Shown here in pieces: positions 60,749 to 64,000 of a stretch of 64,000 nucleotides of DNA (its first letter is position 1; the number at the start of each line of letters is the position of its first letter). Made by a program: the position numbers and the translations under genes. The notes beneath the pieces are model-generated. The model had not been told where the DNA came from and did no database searches. It saw only the letters and a list, made by a program, of their open reading frames with translations. Source of the stretch: Dyadobacter sp. CY326 (GTDB lineage Bacteria > Bacteroidota > Bacteroidia > Cytophagales > Spirosomataceae); assembly GCF_021390515.1 (NCBI RefSeq), contig NZ_JAJUXI010000005.1:62001-126000 (forward strand), written 5' to 3'.

Positions 60749-61703
60749 CGGACTGCAAGAGCGTCAACCCCAGGTTACTATGAATTAATGTGTTGCAAAT
60801 CAATGCCGTTTTGATAAATCTGTCGCTTTTCATCTTATCTGCCGCATAATGCACTGCAAATGCGGATGCAGTCGGATAAATCCCGGACAATGACAGATAA
60901 TCAACTTGCCTGGCTTTTTCAAGAGACAAACCTTCCAAGAGACTGTTAACCTGTGCATTAAGCCCATTTGAGCTTCCGGAAAAAAGTAAAAGATCCACGC
61001 CGTTAGAAGGAATGTCATTTTTTTGCAAGAACGCTGAAATTTCCTTTTCGGCATTCGTTACCAATCCCAATGCGACCGTGTCCTTGACACAAGCGAAACT
61101 GGTCACTGATTTTTCGCGGGACAGCATAAAAAATGATGCCCCGGAAGTCAACTTCTGCTGCAAGTTTAAATGCAGCGCAATTGAAACTTCACTCAAAAAA
61201 TCAATTGCCTCATCAGCCGCTCCTATCAACACATTCTGCTCACCTTCATCCACCAGCAGCATGGCATCCAGCAAGGCATGTTCAAAGGAAAGTGAATTTT
61301 GCGTGTGCGTCATGTTATAGCCGTGATTCCCAATGCTCAGCGAAATTTGCCCCGCCATGGTGTTGTGCGTTGACTGAATAAATGATGTGGGCGGCAGCAT
61401 TCCCTCAATGGTCAGCACATTGTTCAAGAACTTTTCAGTGTCCAGCAAACAGCCCAGCCCCGTCCCAACAATGATCGCATCCGGCTGCTCGATGCCAGCC
61501 TGACTGATGCAATCCTTTGCACAAGCAACCGACATTCGCAAAATTTTACTCATCCTGCGCAGCAAGCTTGCCTCGATAAATCCCTTATAATCTGGGCTTG
61601 CAAGCGTTGAGGGCATTTCTAATGGCCCTATTAATGCAGAAAAACCTTCATTTTGAAATGTAGGCTGATGAGAGATCGTGGATGCGGCAGTAATGTAATA
61701 CAA
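60738..61703 (-). CDS. Ketosynthase-like protein without active-site Cys (chain-length factor type)
   Basis: 321 residues. Thiolase fold: AIIVGTGLGCLLDTEKF, TSFIQSTHNTMAGQISLSIG. The usual Cys position lies in HTQNSLSFEHALLDA with no Cys, so it cannot load an acyl chain. Likely pairs with the ketosynthase upstream, as KS-beta/CLF does. Confidence 0.8.
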   Translation of the reverse strand: MYYITAASTISHQPTFQNEGFSALIGPLEMPSTLASPDYKGFIEASLLRRMSKILRMSVACAKDCISQAGIEQPDAIIVGTGLGCLLDTEKFLNNVLTIEGMLPPTSFIQSTHNTMAGQISLSIGNHGYNMTHTQNSLSFEHALLDAMLLVDEGEQNVLIGAADEAIDFLSEVSIALHLNLQQKLTSGASFFMLSREKSVTSFACVKDTVALGLVTNAEKEISAFLQKNDIPSNGVDLLLFSGSSNGLNAQVNSLLEGLSLEKARQVDYLSLSGIYPTASAFAVHYAADKMKSDRFIKTALICNTLIHSNLGLTLLQSVEA

Positions 61704-61734
61704 CTATTTTATGCTTTGAGATTTTCAAGTAAAC

Positions 61735-62919
61735 TCATTCATGGTTTGAAAAAACCAATGAAGAATTATTTCCTCCAAACCCGAATGAGTTGGACAAAAC
61801 GGCATTGATCGGCATTTCGGTTTGCAATGCAGTAACCGGCTCCAAGGCCGTTTCTTCAATTGCATTCCGGTAATTCAGGTTTGGAAAAATGAGGCTGTTT
61901 CGGATTGATAATAAAGAAAAAACGGCCTCTATGGCTCCGGCAGCTGCTAATGTGTGGCCTGTGTAAGGCTTTGTCGAGCTGAAAAACGGAACGTGCTCCC
62001 CGAAAACATTTTTAAGCGCCACAGATTCCGAAAGATCATTATTCTTCGTTCCCGTTCCGTGCGCATTTACATAAGAAATTTCAGCGGCGTCAATGCCCGA
62101 TTTTGTCAATGCATTGGTTATTGCGAGCGTGGCGCCTTTCCCTTCTGGCGACGACGCCGTTTGATGATAAGCATCGGCCGCATTGGCCCAACCATTCACG
62201 TAACCTATTGTTTTATTGCCAGTTATGCCAATGCTTTTTTCATTTTCCAATAAAAGAAAGGCGGCTCCTTCACCCAAATTGAGCCCGCTTCTGGATTCAT
62301 CAAATGGCCTGCACCATTGATCATCATAGATCATAAGCGACCGAAAACCGTTGATCGTAAATTTGGTAAGCGCATCCGATCCTCCCACTAAAACACGGTC
62401 CAGCTTGTTTTGCAACAACATTCTCGCGCCTAACATAATAGCATTAGCGCCTGACGAACAAGCAGTTGACAAAGTGTTAATGTAACCCGAAATGCCAAGT
62501 TCCGCAGCGATCCTTTCGGTTGTGTTGCCGCTGTCATGTGTTTTCAATTTGGCAAAATCAGGATGGTTGTCAGCGAGATAGGATTTATAAAAATCTTCTG
62601 TCCTGTCCATTCCGCCTACGGAGGTTGCCGATATAATTCCGGTTCGCAGTTCGGCATTGTGCTGATTGCTGCCCCAAGCCTCGCGTGCGGCTTTAAGTCC
62701 TAATAATGAAGTGCGGGAAATGGGCTTTTGGCTAACATGAAGTTTAGTTTCCAGCTCCGCATTGGACATCTTCACCTCGCCGACCAGCAATGAATCTGAG
62801 TTGTCCAAAAAGCGCATCGGACCAATGCCCGTTCTGCCTTCCCGGAGCGCCAGCAGGTTTTCTGTGACGGATAATCCAATCGCAGAAACAATGCCAAAAC
62901 CAGTAACCCGGACGCCCAT
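61735..62919 (-). CDS. Beta-ketoacyl-ACP synthase (KAS II-like), polyene type
   Basis: 394 residues with the full Cys-His-His set: LSTACSSGANAIML, VNAHGTGTKNND, and PYTGHTLAAAGAIEA. It condenses malonyl-ACP units onto the polyene chain. Active partner for the Cys-less protein downstream; ACP gene 14 bases upstream. Confidence 0.92.
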   Translation of the reverse strand: MGVRVTGFGIVSAIGLSVTENLLALREGRTGIGPMRFLDNSDSLLVGEVKMSNAELETKLHVSQKPISRTSLLGLKAAREAWGSNQHNAELRTGIISATSVGGMDRTEDFYKSYLADNHPDFAKLKTHDSGNTTERIAAELGISGYINTLSTACSSGANAIMLGARMLLQNKLDRVLVGGSDALTKFTINGFRSLMIYDDQWCRPFDESRSGLNLGEGAAFLLLENEKSIGITGNKTIGYVNGWANAADAYHQTASSPEGKGATLAITNALTKSGIDAAEISYVNAHGTGTKNNDLSESVALKNVFGEHVPFFSSTKPYTGHTLAAAGAIEAVFSLLSIRNSLIFPNLNYRNAIEETALEPVTALQTEMPINAVLSNSFGFGGNNSSLVFSNHE

Positions 62920-62933
62920 ATTGTAAAATTTGA

Positions 62934-63191
62934 TCAGCCTAACCTGGCGTGAATGTAATCTGCCATTGTATTGATGGATTTGAAAGCAACCTTGCCTTCA
63001 TCCGGATTGGTAACTTGTATGCCGTGGTATTTTTCGAGCAAAACGATCAATTCCAATGCGTCAATCGAATCAAGTCCCAGACCGTCATCACTGAAAAGCA
63101 TTGCGTCATCCGCAATGTCGGCAGGTGTAATGTCTTCGAGGTTTAATTGTTCAATGATCTGGGTTTTAAGATCTTCCTTTAAATTATCCAT
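62934..63191 (-). CDS. Acyl carrier protein
   Basis: 85 residues, four-helix ACP with the phosphopantetheine Ser in GLGLDSIDALELIVLLEKY. Dedicated carrier for the polyene chain, between two ketosynthase-type genes. Confidence 0.92.
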   Translation of the reverse strand: MDNLKEDLKTQIIEQLNLEDITPADIADDAMLFSDDGLGLDSIDALELIVLLEKYHGIQVTNPDEGKVAFKSINTMADYIHARLG

Positions 63192-63214
63192 CGCGTGTTC
63201 GTGAGTGCAGTTTG

Positions 63215-63832
63215 CTACAAATTGAAACTGCTCAGTTTTAAAAGGTTTTCGTGATTAAATGCCGTTCCGTTTTCTACATTGTTTTCTACAAAAAAAAGAA
63301 AAACGTTTATGGCATTTCCTAATATTTCCAGCCAGCCGCATAAAATGGCTTTGGAGCTGCCGGAAAGAAGAATTTGACCATAGTTAAAGAAAAATTCCGG
63401 CGCGAATTTAGGCAAAACGGCAAACATATTCTCACCGTACCACTTATTAGCAATCGCTATTTCACCTAAAACAATGTTTGGCAAAGTATAGACGAATAAT
63501 GAGGGGCTCGGCGCACCATTATGCTCATACGAGTGCACAAACCGCATATCCGTGTCTGCACTGGATGCATGATTGGCAAAAAACAATGCAATTTCATCGT
63601 CTCCATAAGCAGTCGCGATGCGTGGATTTGCACGTTTTATCAATTCCGAAGCCAGAAATCCGGCTTGCGAAAGGATATCCATTTTGTTAAATTTTGGATA
63701 TGCAAATTCCTGCTCCTTATAAATCTGCCTGAACCAGCTTTCGTCAGATTCAATGTTCCTTTTGGCCACAATTTCGCCGTTGACAGAACAAATGTCTGCC
63801 GAAAGATGGCAATAGGTTGTAATCAAACTCAT
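63215..63832 (-). CDS. Short ketosynthase-like protein of the polyene operon
   Basis: 205 residues, shorter than a normal ketosynthase. DDEIALFFANHASSADTDMRFV and SPSLFVYTLPNIVLGEIAI resemble the N-terminal half of thiolase-fold enzymes; no active-site Cys region. Its ATG overlaps the stop of the upstream ketosynthase (ATGA). Present in other flexirubin-type loci as a short KS-like protein. Function unknown. Confidence 0.7.
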   Translation of the reverse strand: MSLITTYCHLSADICSVNGEIVAKRNIESDESWFRQIYKEQEFAYPKFNKMDILSQAGFLASELIKRANPRIATAYGDDEIALFFANHASSADTDMRFVHSYEHNGAPSPSLFVYTLPNIVLGEIAIANKWYGENMFAVLPKFAPEFFFNYGQILLSGSSKAILCGWLEILGNAINVFLFFVENNVENGTAFNHENLLKLSSFNL

Positions 63833-64000
63833 AAGCTTCTGATGATCAAAGATGCGTTTCCTCCTCCGAATCCCGAAGCCGTTTTTAAAATCGTGTTGAG
63901 TTTTTTTTCTTTATTTTCCGAAATGACATTCAATGTTTTGGATGTGCCACTTGCCTGATAACCAAGGCTTTTGATCAACGTGCTGTTCCGCATCATCTGC
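63829..64000 (-). CDS. Beta-ketoacyl synthase, C-terminal end (cut by window edge)
   Basis: About 56 codons are visible, ending ILKTASGFGGGNASLIIRSL, the KS family C-terminal signature. First visible gene of the leftward operon. Confidence 0.8.
   Translation of the reverse strand, partial: QMMRNSTLIKSLGYQASGTSKTLNVISENKEKKLNTILKTASGFGGGNASLIIRSL

Overview
The window looks like chromosomal DNA of a Bacteroidota bacterium of the order Cytophagales, most like Dyadobacter or a relative in Spirosomaceae. The organism call is an inference. It rests on TAnnTTTG-type promoter boxes, lipoprotein and signal peptides of Bacteroidota style, an IntDOT-like integrase, S9 and M1 peptidases, a planctomycete-type cytochrome/DUF1501/DUF1553 operon, a K+-dependent membrane pyrophosphatase, and a flexirubin/aryl-polyene locus at the right end.

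Left, accessory part (about 1-20.9 kb). It starts with the mutasome genes imuB (cut by the window edge) and imuA, divergent from a LexA-like S24 regulator with a 23-bp palindrome between them. A Crp/Fnr regulator follows, with a palindrome in the class II activator position in front of a secreted HbpS/GlcG-like protein and a secreted hydroxyisourate hydrolase. From 5 to 18 kb lies a DNA-repair-flavoured accessory region: an intact SRAP (HMCES/YedK) gene, a decayed ligD, two tandem Fpg/Nei-type glycosylases without zinc-finger cysteines, two further paralogue pairs of unknown function, a Fic protein, and a second, decayed SRAP gene. The right end of this region holds a tyrosine integrase beside tRNA-Arg(CCG), so I read it as an integrated island or its remains.

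Right, core-like part (about 21-57.6 kb). Mostly housekeeping and secreted enzymes: Nudix hydrolase, glycogen branching enzyme, M19 dipeptidase, lipoprotein-type acetolactate decarboxylase, alpha/beta hydrolase, M1, S9 and DUF885 peptidases, DinB, HAD and VOC proteins, cellobiose-2-epimerase-like enzyme, PQQ-type sugar dehydrogenase, DUF1080 protein, ribokinase, Bcr/CflA transporter, a HepT/MntA toxin-antitoxin pair, and HppA. A REP-associated tyrosine transposase gene framed by two near-identical REP doublets sits at 28.0-28.9 kb. The planctomycete-type operon (42.5-48.5 kb) combines cytochrome-like CxxCH domains, DUF1549/DUF1553, DUF1501 and a leucine-rich-repeat membrane protein.

Right end (57.7-64 kb). 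A compact leftward operon: ketosynthase (cut by the edge), short ketosynthase-like protein, acyl carrier protein, ketosynthase, cysteine-less ketosynthase (chain-length-factor type), polysaccharide deacetylase, LolA-like carrier, ApeI-like dehydratase and a GT2-DUF2062 fusion. It fits flexirubin/aryl-polyene synthesis and export.

The best candidate for something undescribed is 8.9-14.9 kb, where three protein families each occur twice around the tandem glycosylases.
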